Source: Mangrovimonas futianensis | Lineage (GTDB): Bacteria > Bacteroidota > Bacteroidia > Flavobacteriales > Flavobacteriaceae | Assembly: GCF_021245805.1 (NCBI RefSeq) | Contig: NZ_JAJJNF010000001.1 | Span: 434,001-498,000, forward strand | Length of the DNA: 64,000 nt | Direction of reading: 5' to 3' | Part shown: positions 8,257 through 17,152 of the stretch, one piece after another | Numbering within the stretch: position 1 is the first letter of the stretch | How the letters are laid out: each line of letters begins with the position of its first letter | Program-made: the position numbers and the translations under genes | The notes under the pieces: model-generated | Told to the model about the DNA's origin: nothing | Databases searched by the model: none | The model's input: only the letters and a program-made list of their open reading frames with translations

Positions 8257-9570
8257 ATGGCCAGATTCAATTATAAGCTTCGAAAATCCAAATTAAACGG
8301 CGCAACTATTCAACTTGTCTTTAGTTACGGAACAGGAAAACGACTTAGGTATTCAACAGGTTTAAAAGTTCAAGACATTAAAAACTGGGATGTTAGGAGA
8401 ATGAGGATAAAAACGGTTGTTGGCGAATTGGATAGAGTTTATATTAATGACCGCCTTACAGACCTTGAAAGATATTTTTTTAAAGAATACAATAAACTCA
8501 CCATAAAGGACGACATAAAACCTACCAATGAGAATCTAACAGAGATTTGCGATATCTTTTTCCATAAAAACCAACCCGCACAAGAACAAGAAAAACTTGA
8601 ACTTTTACCCTTTTTTTATTGGTTTAAGGAGCACTACAAAACTAATCCCCTTATGACCACTGGGAGCCCCATGAAAAAGACCACTTATAAAACCTATAAC
8701 AACGCATACAATTTACTCAAGCGTTTTAGTGACAAGAAATACAAAGTGACCTATGACAAGATAAATGTTCAGTTCTACCATGATTTTCTAGAATGGCTGT
8801 CCAAAAATAACTACTCGACAAACTATATTGGTACCCAAATTAAAATCCTCAAAACCATTTTAACCGCAGGCCTAGAATTGGGACACCATAATTCTACAGA
8901 GCACACTAAAAAATATTTCAAAAAACCTACAGAGCAGATTGATAATATTTACTTGACCGATGAAGAGCTTTTGAGAATTTTCAATCTCGATTTAGGCGAA
9001 GTGAAACCAATCAAAATCAGCAAATCCCTTTACCTAACAAAAGACAAACTAGATGTAGCAAGAGACCTTTTTTTAATTTCCGCCAACACTGGCCTCAGGG
9101 TAAGTGATTTCAACAAATTAAAGAAAGAGAACATTGTGGAAGCAGATGGACGGTCTTATTTTCAAATTATCATCAAAAAAAACAATAGACCATTGACTAT
9201 CCCCATTAATAGCATAGTCAAAAAAATACTGGATAAGCGAGATGGCCACCCGCCCAAAGGAATGCCTGACCAACATATTAATTATGCCTTAAAACAATTG
9301 GGCAAGCTAGCGGAAATTAATACGATGGAAAATGTTACAAGGACAATTGGAGGGAAAAAGACCAGTGAAATGAAACCGAAATATGATTTAATTACTAATC
9401 ACACAGGAAGAAGGTCATTTTGCACCAATGCTTACTTCTCTGGAATGCCTACAATTGATATTATGGCCATTAGTGGGCACTCTACGGAGAAAGTATTTTA
9501 CAACTATATTAAAGCTGATGATTTCCAAAGAGCTAAGAAAATAGGAGAACACCTATTTTTCAAAAAATAA
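8257..9570 (+). CDS. int: Tyrosine recombinase/integrase
   Basis: A 437-residue phage-type integrase. It has an N-terminal arm-binding domain (RFNYKLRKS onward), a SAM-like core-binding domain (about residues 115-225) and a C-terminal catalytic domain. Visible catalytic residues are Arg281 in NTGLRVSDF, His382 and Arg385 in HTGRR, the GH of the ISGH motif, and the nucleophile Tyr417 in FYNYIK. I prefer the ATG at 8257 over a GTG at 8215, because the -7 promoter element at 8231-8238 lies between them. The gene is next to attL and should integrate the element at tRNA-Arg. Its stop is 4 bp from the convergent next gene. Confidence 0.93.
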   Translation: MARFNYKLRKSKLNGATIQLVFSYGTGKRLRYSTGLKVQDIKNWDVRRMRIKTVVGELDRVYINDRLTDLERYFFKEYNKLTIKDDIKPTNENLTEICDIFFHKNQPAQEQEKLELLPFFYWFKEHYKTNPLMTTGSPMKKTTYKTYNNAYNLLKRFSDKKYKVTYDKINVQFYHDFLEWLSKNNYSTNYIGTQIKILKTILTAGLELGHHNSTEHTKKYFKKPTEQIDNIYLTDEELLRIFNLDLGEVKPIKISKSLYLTKDKLDVARDLFLISANTGLRVSDFNKLKKENIVEADGRSYFQIIIKKNNRPLTIPINSIVKKILDKRDGHPPKGMPDQHINYALKQLGKLAEINTMENVTRTIGGKKTSEMKPKYDLITNHTGRRSFCTNAYFSGMPTIDIMAISGHSTEKVFYNYIKADDFQRAKKIGEHLFFKK

Positions 9571-9574
9571 CTCC

Positions 9575-10168
9575 TTATTTTCTCTCCGAAGCTTTAAACA
9601 TAACTATTTCAATTGCTCTTGTTGGGTAAATTTCATAATCGAAGTTCTTTGAAACCAGCTCATGGATTTTCCTATAATTCTCATTTGCTGCTATGGCCTT
9701 AATCCTTTCTAAATATTCTAAATATAAGCTGACATTAGTAATTCCAAAATCAGACTTATAGCTTGTGGCATATCTATAAACCTTGCTATCCCAAATAGCA
9801 TAATTTTCAGGGTTTATAAAGTGTAGTAATTTTGAAAGCCCCACCATAGAATTATTTATACTCACTTTCAAAATATTCAACTCCTCCTCATCCAAAAGGC
9901 GACCACTTTTAACAGCGTTTAAGTATTTTAAAACCTGCGTCTTTTTGTTTAAATCTAAACGTAGAATTGTTGGCATCCAACCATAAACAAAATGACTGGC
10001 AATTATTAAATCGTGTTCATTAATATCCCCTCCTTTTATTCTTTCAAAGTATTTAAGAAATTCGGGGTAGGATTGAATATAAGAATCACTTTCAGGAAGC
10101 GAGAATTGTTTAGCATCCTGAAGTATTTTATCGAAATTTAAATTGGGGAAGCTTGACCGATTTAACAT
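9575..10168 (-). CDS. Hypothetical protein, 197 aa
   Basis: I do not recognise this protein. It appears soluble, with no signal peptide or membrane segment. The distinctive part is a central block LSKLLHFINPENYAIWDSKV (about residues 113-133), preceded by FVYGWMPTIL. It is convergent with the integrase, with only 4 bp between the stops, and sits upstream of no obvious partner. It may be the last gene of the minus-strand cluster that includes the SecB-like operon, although 70 bp separate them. Its place between the integrase and the defence genes suggests accessory cargo. Confidence 0.6.
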   Translation of the reverse strand: MLNRSSFPNLNFDKILQDAKQFSLPESDSYIQSYPEFLKYFERIKGGDINEHDLIIASHFVYGWMPTILRLDLNKKTQVLKYLNAVKSGRLLDEEELNILKVSINNSMVGLSKLLHFINPENYAIWDSKVYRYATSYKSDFGITNVSLYLEYLERIKAIAANENYRKIHELVSKNFDYEIYPTRAIEIVMFKASERK

Positions 10169-10237
10169 CTTAATCTAAATTCATAAAACTAAAAAAGTAG
10201 ACATCGAAATTCAATAATTCAATCCTTTAAAAAAGGA

Positions 10238-10696
10238 CTACTCAATCAAATCATTTGGATTAATAACAGGCAAAATAAAACTGTCAAGGGAAGTACCTTG
10301 AAACCTGGTCATCAAAATACCCCTAGAAGTAGAATACGTAATTGAAGCTAAGGCATTACCCAAAGATGCATCCACTTGAACATTCTTTGATTTCCCTTTA
10401 GAATCATTTATTTCAAAAATTAAATCTTGCATATTTTCAACATAAAAAAGAAAAACAAAGTGAAAATCACCCGTAGCCTCTTCAACCTCATTCTTTTCAG
10501 ACTGAGTTTTTATTGAAACTTTAAAATCTGCTTTAATCTTATTCTCCTCAATATTCAGAGCTGTTTCAAATCCTAAACTAAAGTCATGACCCTTTATTAA
10601 GGAACTATCAAATTCAAAAGGACTAGATATTAACCCCTTAATTATTTTAAAGTCTATTATATTAATTTTTTCAGGAATTAATCTTTTATCCGACAT
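10238..10696 (-). CDS. SecB-like chaperone of a toxin-antitoxin-chaperone (TAC) module
   Basis: A 152-residue protein with the SecB-fold pattern: a beta-rich N-terminal half (INIIDFKIIKG; FSLGFETALN; ADFKVSIKT), then a helical region with ASITYSTSRGILMTRF, and the proline-rich tail ILPVINPNDLI. SecB proteins end similarly. It overlaps the upstream HTH antitoxin gene by 11 bp. In TAC systems (for example Rv1955-Rv1957 of Mycobacterium tuberculosis and CmdTAC of E. coli), a solitary SecB-like chaperone is encoded after toxin and antitoxin and stabilises the antitoxin. The gene order here is the same. A housekeeping SecB is less likely, given the island context. Confidence 0.65.
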   Translation of the reverse strand: MSDKRLIPEKINIIDFKIIKGLISSPFEFDSSLIKGHDFSLGFETALNIEENKIKADFKVSIKTQSEKNEVEEATGDFHFVFLFYVENMQDLIFEINDSKGKSKNVQVDASLGNALASITYSTSRGILMTRFQGTSLDSFILPVINPNDLIE

Positions 10697-11099
10697 TGGC
10701 TAAGGGTTGATATTTTGGCTTCATTTTTTTTACACTTGCATCTTTAAACTGCAATTTACTTACACCTGATTTATTATGGTATACTAAAGAAAATCCTTTT
10801 TTTACACCGTGCCCATCAAAATTATAATAGCTATCACCTTTAGGAACCACAACCAAAGGACAATCCAATTCCGCTTGTAATTTAGCAATAGATTTAAGCG
10901 TTAAATTGTGCTCCCCTTTCAACCACTTATTTATTTCCGAAGGTTTTTTATCTAAGTTATATGCCAATTCTTTTTGAGTCAACCCTTTTTGCTTCATGAT
11001 TTGATTAATCCTAACCACAATATCAGCATATAGATTAACGAATATTTTTGTTTCTTCTGGCGTTTCAGATAGAATACGTTTTGCGATTTTGCTTCTCAT
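10686..11099 (-). CDS. HigA-like HTH antitoxin with C-terminal extension
   Basis: A 137-residue protein with an XRE-type helix-turn-helix at about residues 28-85 (MKQKGLTQKELAYNLDKKPSE, then INKWLKGEHNLTLKSIAKL). A ~50-residue polar tail follows (GDSYYNFDG through KPKYQPLANVG). In TAC antitoxins, such a tail (ChAD, chaperone addiction domain) makes the antitoxin unstable unless a SecB-like chaperone binds it. Here the chaperone gene overlaps by 11 bp. The putative toxin gene ends 18 bp upstream. Twin operators before the operon fit autorepression by this protein. Confidence 0.72.
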   Translation of the reverse strand: MRSKIAKRILSETPEETKIFVNLYADIVVRINQIMKQKGLTQKELAYNLDKKPSEINKWLKGEHNLTLKSIAKLQAELDCPLVVVPKGDSYYNFDGHGVKKGFSLVYHNKSGVSKLQFKDASVKKMKPKYQPLANVG

Positions 11100-11117
11100 G
11101 TCTGGTTGTATTCGTGT

Positions 11118-11639
11118 TTATAGTATAATCTCCTCAGACCCATCATAGGTTGTCAATTTCCTTTCAGACTCATTGACCACTATTGAGCCATCTTTAATTG
11201 CTTCAACAATGCGCTTTGCGTAATTGCAGGCATTAACCCAATTAAAATGTAAACTACTTGTTTGATTTGTTGAACCATCTTTAATTCCTCCATTGAATAA
11301 TACAACAATACTTTCACTGATTTTGAGGGCATATAATCTTAAGGGGAAGTTTGGAAAGTGATAGTTAAACTCTCCGAGCTGGAGTTTACCCTGAGCAGGC
11401 AGGCCATCAACTTCGTTTTCATGTCTGTTAAAAATCTCATCGATTGCTCCATGATTATCCCCAATAGCACTTAAAACAAAGACCAATAACTCCTGTGTCT
11501 TTTCTTTAAACTCTTGTATATTGTCATATTTATCAAAGAAAATATCAGTTTCATTTTCTGAAGCTCCATCTTCCTGCACCGTGTAAAAAGTGCATTTTTC
11601 AGCTTCATCATCCCATATTTTCAATTCAAAGATATTCAC
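11118..11639 (-). CDS. Putative toxin of the TAC module, unknown family
   Basis: A 173-residue soluble protein starting at GTG (11639-11637), with an in-frame TAA immediately before it. No family is recognised with certainty. The segment FPLRLYALKISESIVVLFNGGIK (residues ~98-120, given here in part as LRLYALKISES and VVLFNGGIK) resembles the core strand pattern of RelE/HigB toxins, but the protein is longer than typical HigB (~100 residues). The N-terminal half is acidic. Being first in a tight three-gene unit ahead of an HTH protein and a SecB-like protein, it occupies the toxin position. Toxicity is inferred only from this order. Confidence 0.55.
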   Translation of the reverse strand: MNIFELKIWDDEAEKCTFYTVQEDGASENETDIFFDKYDNIQEFKEKTQELLVFVLSAIGDNHGAIDEIFNRHENEVDGLPAQGKLQLGEFNYHFPNFPLRLYALKISESIVVLFNGGIKDGSTNQTSSLHFNWVNACNYAKRIVEAIKDGSIVVNESERKLTTYDGSEEIIL

Positions 11640-11684
11640 TTATAAGTTAATTTGCAAGCTAAAATACACTTTTAAGTTAATTTT
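11637..11684 (-). promoter_or_regulatory. Twin operator of the TAC-like operon
   Basis: Two near-identical 18-mers, CACTTATAAGTTAATTTG (11637-11654) and CACTTTTAAGTTAATTTT (11667-11684), are 30 bp apart, about three helical turns. Each centres on ACTTWTAAGT; the first copy is a perfect 10-bp palindrome. The proximal copy overlaps the GTG start of the toxin-like gene. This is the layout expected for autorepression by an HTH antitoxin. Confidence 0.6.
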
Positions 11685-11837
11685 GTGAGTTTTGGAATTC
11701 AAATATTATGAACAGTTATTAACAAGAATACATTAAATTTTCACATCAAAGTCCTTCAACTACACTCATCAAAACCACTAATCCAATTTACTCTTGTCTA
11801 CTAATTGCCATTCCTCAATTATTTAATAACAAGGCTT

Positions 11838-12395
11838 TTAAAACTTCTCTTTTTCTTTTTTCTTGCTCGCTAATTCTTTTATATGATTTAATGCATTATT
11901 TATTCTCTCCCTTAAATTTTCGTTATCAATTTCATTTCTAAAATGAATCACACAATGGTCAGTACGACTAAATTCTGACTCCACCCTATTCTCGCCATCT
12001 GGCCTAAATACTTTTACAAGCTTTTCATCTATAACTTTTGGTTTTTCATTTTCCGTATACAAGAACAAAATATACCCTTTAGAAAATTCTTCGGGTCCTT
12101 TAGGTTTAAATTCCCAATAATGAAGTTCCTCTATTGGGAAGTGATATATATTTGAAAAAGTTTGAGTGTTTATAGAACCAAAACTTGTATAACTTGAATA
12201 AATTTTAATAAAATATTGATTTTCCTTTTTTTCGAGTGACAATTGATATTCAGATAATAGATGTTCCGATTTAAAAGCATAACTTTCTATTTTATCATTT
12301 AACCAATCTATGGTTTCTAAATATTCCTTTTTCACATTCTGTGAAAAGGAACTAAATGAAAAAAATAAAAAAACAATGGATAGAAAATATTTCAT
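11838..12395 (-). CDS. Secreted hypothetical protein, 185 aa
   Basis: A protein with a clear signal peptide (YFLSIVFLFFSFSSFSQ) and a mature part of about 165 residues that ends in a lysine/glutamate-rich helix. No family is recognised. It lies between the TAC-like operon and the type I restriction genes on the same strand, separated from both by gaps (198 and 87 bp), so it is probably transcribed alone. Export argues against a direct role in restriction. The gap 11640-11837 holds the twin operators and nothing else that I can support. Confidence 0.6.
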   Translation of the reverse strand: MKYFLSIVFLFFSFSSFSQNVKKEYLETIDWLNDKIESYAFKSEHLLSEYQLSLEKKENQYFIKIYSSYTSFGSINTQTFSNIYHFPIEELHYWEFKPKGPEEFSKGYILFLYTENEKPKVIDEKLVKVFRPDGENRVESEFSRTDHCVIHFRNEIDNENLRERINNALNHIKELASKKKEKEKF

Positions 12396-12482
12396 AAAAG
12401 GGAATTTAAAACTTACAATTCTTCAAATACTTACTAAAATTAGTAGGTTCATTTTGCTTTCTAAGTCAATTTCTTTAACAAC

Positions 12483-15400
12483 CTAAGCCACCCTATGCCT
12501 ATAATCAGCATAGCGTTCTTTAAAGTCATTAAACAACAATTCGGTTTTCAATGATAAATCCTCGTCATAGGTAGGATAAGGAAGCTTCATATATAAGATG
12601 TCTTCTATAACCTTTTTAACAGCTGAAGACGTCTGGGTTTTCTCTGCCCAATGGCTTACTTGGAATTCCTGGTTCTTCAATCTCTTCAATAACTCCCTAG
12701 CCGCCTCTTTAACTTCTGCCTTTTCTTTATCTGTTATTTTCTTACCAGCCAGGAGCATATCAAAAACAGCCAACTCATCCTCCTCTAGACTCTCCCGTTC
12801 AGAGCGTTTTTCTTCTTCAGATAGCTCAGACAGCAACACTACCAACTCATCAAATATCTCTTTAATAGAGCGGTATTCTTTACCCCTATTATAATCATCA
12901 ATTATTTCCTGGTAACGTTCATAATAATCAATGCGCATCGGGTTCTGGTTAAGCAGCCTATTCAATTTCTTCTGCACCTTATCCTTCAAGGATTGCACCG
13001 CTACATTTTGATTTCCCGTAGCCTTAAAAAATTCTTCTTCAATCTTTTTAAAATCCAAACTACTAATATCAATTCTCTGGCCATAGCCTTCCAGTTTCTC
13101 TAGCTGTAAATTCAATGTTGCAATAGATTGGTTTACTACATCCTGAACTTGCTTGACAATATGTGTGATGTCCGCCGCTTCAATCTTAGCATTTATCATG
13201 CTGTACAATGCATTTATAGCATCCCTCTGCGGCTTGTAGTCATAAATAGATGCATCGGGCATAAGAGCCTTATATTTTTTAAATACCTCTCTAGCTAGAA
13301 CACCAAACTTCGCTTTAGTTTCATCCGTCTTACAGATGGCGTTATAACCCTCCTGGAGATACTTTATTTTTTTGAGATTGTCTTGTTCATCCAGAATTTT
13401 AGTGAGCTCGAATTTACACTCAAAACTCAAAAAGCCCTCAGTAGTCTTAATAGCCTCTTCAAGTTCTTGAATCAGCTCCTCTAAAGGTTTTACAGGTGCA
13501 TCTTCAGACACTTCTTCAATATCTCCCCTGCTCCCTGTATCTCCATAAATGGCCAATGCCTCCAACAAAGCTTTATAAGTCTCAATATAGTCAACTATTA
13601 ATCCGTTGTTTTTGTTCTTATGCACTCGGTTTGCCCTGGCGATGGTTTGCATCAAGGTATGTGATTTCAAGGGCTTATCCAGATACATGGTAGATAAGCT
13701 TTTCACATCAAATCCAGTAATCCACATAGCACAAACAATGGCAAACCTAAACGGATGGTCTTCATCTTTAAAATCTGTTTCCAGGTCTCTGGTATTCATC
13801 TTAAGCCTGTGCGGTTCGATATCCAGTCCCCAGGCTTCAAACTTTTCAATTTCATTTTGCTCATGACTCACTACTACACCTAGCTCTGTTTCTTTGCTCC
13901 AGTTCCAGGCTCGCATCCTATCCATTCTTTCCTGTTCATCTGTCAGCTTATTAATTTCCTTAAGCTCTTCCTCAAGATATAGCTCCCATTCATCAGTAAT
14001 GAAATCATACATTTTCACAGCCGTCACCTTATCCAAGGCTACAAACATAGCCTTCCCCTTATACCCTCTCGTATTAAAATGCTTAACTACATCCTTAGCA
14101 ATAGCCCTAAGGCGTTTCTGCGATGTCAAAATAGGATACTCCCTAGCAAACAGTTTTTTAAGTTTATCTTCCTGGTCACTGTCCAAGTCTTGCTGTTCTA
14201 TGGCTTCCCTTATCTCCTGGTTTATGGTTGGATTATCAAGCTTTAATTTCTCTCCTCTGTTTTCATAATACAATGGAACCGTGGCTCCATCTTCAATGGA
14301 ACGTTTGAAATCGTATTTGGAAACATACTCCCCAAAAATACGCTTGGTAAGCTCATCATCTTTGAACAAAGGCGTTCCTGTAAACCCAATGAACGAAGCC
14401 TTTGGCAATGCTTTCCTCAAATTCATAGCCAAGGTTCCTCCCTGGGTTCTATGGGCTTCATCAGAGATGACTATCAGGTTCTCTCGGTCTGTTATCTTCT
14501 CATCAAAATTGAACTTATGAATGATGGAAAACAGGAACCGTTTATCAGTCTTCAATAGCTCTTTCAGGTGCTCTCCGCTGGTGGCTCTTCCAGAGTCGTC
14601 CTTTACGGCTCCTACACCTGCAAAGGTGCCATAGATTTGCTCATCCAGTTCGGTGCGGTCTGTGACCAATAAAAAGGAATAACCTCCCCCTAACACCCTC
14701 AATATCTTCTGGCATAAAAACACCATGGAATAACTCTTTCCAGAGCCCTGGGTATGCCAAAACACCCCAAGTTTTTGTGCTTCTTCCTTATCTAAAAGTC
14801 CTTTCTTAGCATTTTCCTGCATCGCTTTAAAATGGGAAATAGCCCTATTCACCCCGACAAATTGATGGTTCCTGGCTACCAACTTTGCAATAGAACCAAC
14901 AGAGGTATCATAAAGGATAAAATTCTCAAACAAGTCTAACAGTCTGTTCTTCTCACAGGTACCTTTTAGCATGGTATCCAAGCTCACGATGCCCTCATCT
15001 TCTTCTGAAATACGCTTCCACTCATGGAAATGCTCAAACTTGGAACTGATGGAACCTATCTTGCTTTCAACACCATTACTTAATATCACAAAGGCATTAC
15101 AATGGAACATTTTGGGTATGGTATTTTTATAGTCGCTTAAATTCTTCTCATAGGCAGCTCTTAGCTTCACATTGATGCCCTTAAGCTCTATAAATACCAA
15201 CGGAATACCATTCACAAATCCTACAATGTCCGGACGTTTTCTACGTTTGGATTTGCCCTCTAACCATAATTGCTGTACAGCGATAAAGTTGTTGTTCTCA
15301 GGATTAGTAAAATCAAAGACCTTTAGCTTTTTATTGCGGATTATCTCTCCTTTTTGGTTTTTGTAAGTAACAGGAATACCGTCTTTTAAATACTGGTATT

Positions 15401-15680
15401 TTTCATAGTTTATCTCTGTTAGGTCTTTAGTGGAATCACTGATGGTGATAAGGTCATAAGCTAGGTCGTAGGCTTGGTCTGGCAGGTTTGGGTTTAGATT
15501 TTTAAGAGCCTGATAAAACTGAGACTTTAAAATAACATCGGCTTCACTATCTCGTCCCAGAGTGCCAGACTCTCCAAAAGACTCACCCTCATATACATTG
15601 GCAAGTTCCCAGCCCAATTCCTGGAATACCTCCATACAGGTTTGTTCTATTAGCTGGTCTTCTGAATAATCTTTGCTCAT
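12483..15680 (-). CDS. hsdR: Type I restriction enzyme, R (HsdR) subunit
   Basis: A 1065-residue restriction/translocation subunit. An N-terminal PD-(D/E)xK nuclease is seen as PDIVGFVNGIPLVFIELKG near residues 150-165. The SF2 translocase follows with Walker A in HTQGSGKSYSM (~310), DEAHRTQGG (~405) and GFTGTP (~430), and a helicase C-half with ARANRVHKNK (~685). The C-terminal helical region contacts HsdM/HsdS. Length and motif order are normal. It is the last gene of the locus HsdM-HsdS-small protein-HsdR. Minus-strand transcription probably starts upstream of hsdM at 18756. Confidence 0.95.
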   Translation of the reverse strand: MSKDYSEDQLIEQTCMEVFQELGWELANVYEGESFGESGTLGRDSEADVILKSQFYQALKNLNPNLPDQAYDLAYDLITISDSTKDLTEINYEKYQYLKDGIPVTYKNQKGEIIRNKKLKVFDFTNPENNNFIAVQQLWLEGKSKRRKRPDIVGFVNGIPLVFIELKGINVKLRAAYEKNLSDYKNTIPKMFHCNAFVILSNGVESKIGSISSKFEHFHEWKRISEEDEGIVSLDTMLKGTCEKNRLLDLFENFILYDTSVGSIAKLVARNHQFVGVNRAISHFKAMQENAKKGLLDKEEAQKLGVFWHTQGSGKSYSMVFLCQKILRVLGGGYSFLLVTDRTELDEQIYGTFAGVGAVKDDSGRATSGEHLKELLKTDKRFLFSIIHKFNFDEKITDRENLIVISDEAHRTQGGTLAMNLRKALPKASFIGFTGTPLFKDDELTKRIFGEYVSKYDFKRSIEDGATVPLYYENRGEKLKLDNPTINQEIREAIEQQDLDSDQEDKLKKLFAREYPILTSQKRLRAIAKDVVKHFNTRGYKGKAMFVALDKVTAVKMYDFITDEWELYLEEELKEINKLTDEQERMDRMRAWNWSKETELGVVVSHEQNEIEKFEAWGLDIEPHRLKMNTRDLETDFKDEDHPFRFAIVCAMWITGFDVKSLSTMYLDKPLKSHTLMQTIARANRVHKNKNNGLIVDYIETYKALLEALAIYGDTGSRGDIEEVSEDAPVKPLEELIQELEEAIKTTEGFLSFECKFELTKILDEQDNLKKIKYLQEGYNAICKTDETKAKFGVLAREVFKKYKALMPDASIYDYKPQRDAINALYSMINAKIEAADITHIVKQVQDVVNQSIATLNLQLEKLEGYGQRIDISSLDFKKIEEEFFKATGNQNVAVQSLKDKVQKKLNRLLNQNPMRIDYYERYQEIIDDYNRGKEYRSIKEIFDELVVLLSELSEEEKRSERESLEEDELAVFDMLLAGKKITDKEKAEVKEAARELLKRLKNQEFQVSHWAEKTQTSSAVKKVIEDILYMKLPYPTYDEDLSLKTELLFNDFKERYADYRHRVA

Positions 15681-15697
15681 TTTGACTATCTGATATC

Positions 15698-15931
15698 TTA
15701 TAGATTTTCTATGCTTTTAAAGAACTCAAGGTCAGCTTTATATGTTTCAACATCGTTAATATACCTCTGGTGCATTTTTCTAAGAGCACTTAATTGTATT
15801 TCACCTATTGAATCTACGGTAATTTCACCGTCTCTAATTTTTTGTTCGATACTTTCAATAACTTGAGCAGTTTCATTTACCTTCTCAATACTGGCTCTAA
15901 TTGCGTCATTTAAACCTTTAAATTTTTCCAT
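15698..15931 (-). CDS. Small helical protein between hsdS and hsdR
   Basis: A 77-residue, mainly helical protein with heptad-like spacing (IEKVNETAQVIESIEQKIRDG). No family is recognised. It lies 15 bp after hsdS and 17 bp before hsdR, so it is an integral part of the operon. It could be an accessory or regulatory subunit of the restriction complex, or an anti-restriction-style controller of HsdR assembly. Neither is shown by the sequence. Confidence 0.65.
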   Translation of the reverse strand: MEKFKGLNDAIRASIEKVNETAQVIESIEQKIRDGEITVDSIGEIQLSALRKMHQRYINDVETYKADLEFFKSIENL

Positions 15932-15946
15932 TATTTATATTTATTA

Positions 15947-17152
15947 TTAAACTTCTATAGTTCTATTCATTAAACGGGGCAACAAGATATCTCTGGCTGC
16001 TTTTAGTTTTTGGTTTTGCTCTTCTAATAGCAACATCTGTTTTAGCATTGGGTAAACTATATCCCCAAATTTTTGAACTATCTCTTTAGGAGGAATAATA
16101 ACATCCAAAGATTTAAAAGTGTCCTTATTAAATCCATCCTGGGCAGCACGCTGTGTCATACTAACAAGACTTTCTTGAAAGTAATATGATTTAACATACC
16201 ATCTTATATATTCTAAATATGCTTTATCATAAGGAATTATTTTAGCTAATGCCACATTATATGCACCTTCTATTCCCCAACAAATTCTTCCTACTGAGGC
16301 ACCATATCTTGCTATCATGACATCCACTTTATTACATTTTCTCAGTTTATTTGTATCCTTAACATAAGCGATGTATGTGTCAGTTTTGTAATCCCGAATT
16401 TGAACCATTCTAACATAACCCTCTTTTAATTCATCCGACCACTTAGATTTGGGGGGTTGGGAACCTCCCTTAATATCAAATAAATCAAAAGCGGTTTGTT
16501 CTTCCCACCCCTCAGGCAATCCTGTTTCCTCATTTATAGATGTGGTTTCATGACCAGGAAAACGCAGGTTTACAAACCACTCTTTATAAATGTTTTGTGC
16601 AGCCTGTTCCAGAAGCTTGATACGCTTAAGGTTGTTTTCTATTAAATCATCATAAGCACTTAAAATATCTGCAATGCGTTTTTGGGTCGAGATTGGTGGA
16701 TAATCAATTTCAAGTTTCGCAAGCTCCTTCCCTCTTATGCCTGCCTGAACTCCCTGTTGAACCAAACTTTTTATGTTACAATAAGGTGTCTTAAAATAAT
16801 AGAAATAAAAATCAGGATTACACAACTCACCGTTTAAACGTACTCTTATAATATGTGAATCATAAACAGTTAATTCATCAACTTCCTTCACGATTGAACA
16901 TTTCCCTGCTCCAGACAAAACAATCGACTGTCTTGCAAAAAGTAAATCATTCTCTTCTATTGAATGAGTCATCTTTTCCTTATCAGTTAGCGGTACCAGA
17001 GCCATATCAGGATTTTTAATTCTATCATATGCAAAAAGTTCTCCCATATTAATAAACTTAAAACCTTTCCCTCTTATCCTGCTAGGTTTTGTTAATCCAT
17101 TTCTGCTAGGAACTAAATATAATTCTTCAAATTTTAATCTGTCCCAACTCAC
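15947..17152 (-). CDS. hsdS: Type I specificity subunit (HsdS)
   Basis: A 401-residue DNA-recognition subunit with two target-recognition domains. The first covers about residues 1-150 and is followed by a conserved helical spacer (ISTQKRIADILSAYDDLIENN, ~155-175). The second covers ~215-350 and is followed by a second spacer (EEQNQKLKAARDILLPRLM, ~375-395). The pair would read a bipartite target whose sequence cannot be predicted by eye. Its start overlaps the hsdM stop by 4 bp (ATGA), indicating coupled translation. Confidence 0.93.
   Translation of the reverse strand: MSWDRLKFEELYLVPSRNGLTKPSRIRGKGFKFINMGELFAYDRIKNPDMALVPLTDKEKMTHSIEENDLLFARQSIVLSGAGKCSIVKEVDELTVYDSHIIRVRLNGELCNPDFYFYYFKTPYCNIKSLVQQGVQAGIRGKELAKLEIDYPPISTQKRIADILSAYDDLIENNLKRIKLLEQAAQNIYKEWFVNLRFPGHETTSINEETGLPEGWEEQTAFDLFDIKGGSQPPKSKWSDELKEGYVRMVQIRDYKTDTYIAYVKDTNKLRKCNKVDVMIARYGASVGRICWGIEGAYNVALAKIIPYDKAYLEYIRWYVKSYYFQESLVSMTQRAAQDGFNKDTFKSLDVIIPPKEIVQKFGDIVYPMLKQMLLLEEQNQKLKAARDILLPRLMNRTIEV

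Noticed and set aside
12598..14520. Several plus-strand frames inside hsdR
   Set aside because: They are antisense shadows of a well-supported long gene, rich in Ser and Leu as expected from complementing a charged protein.
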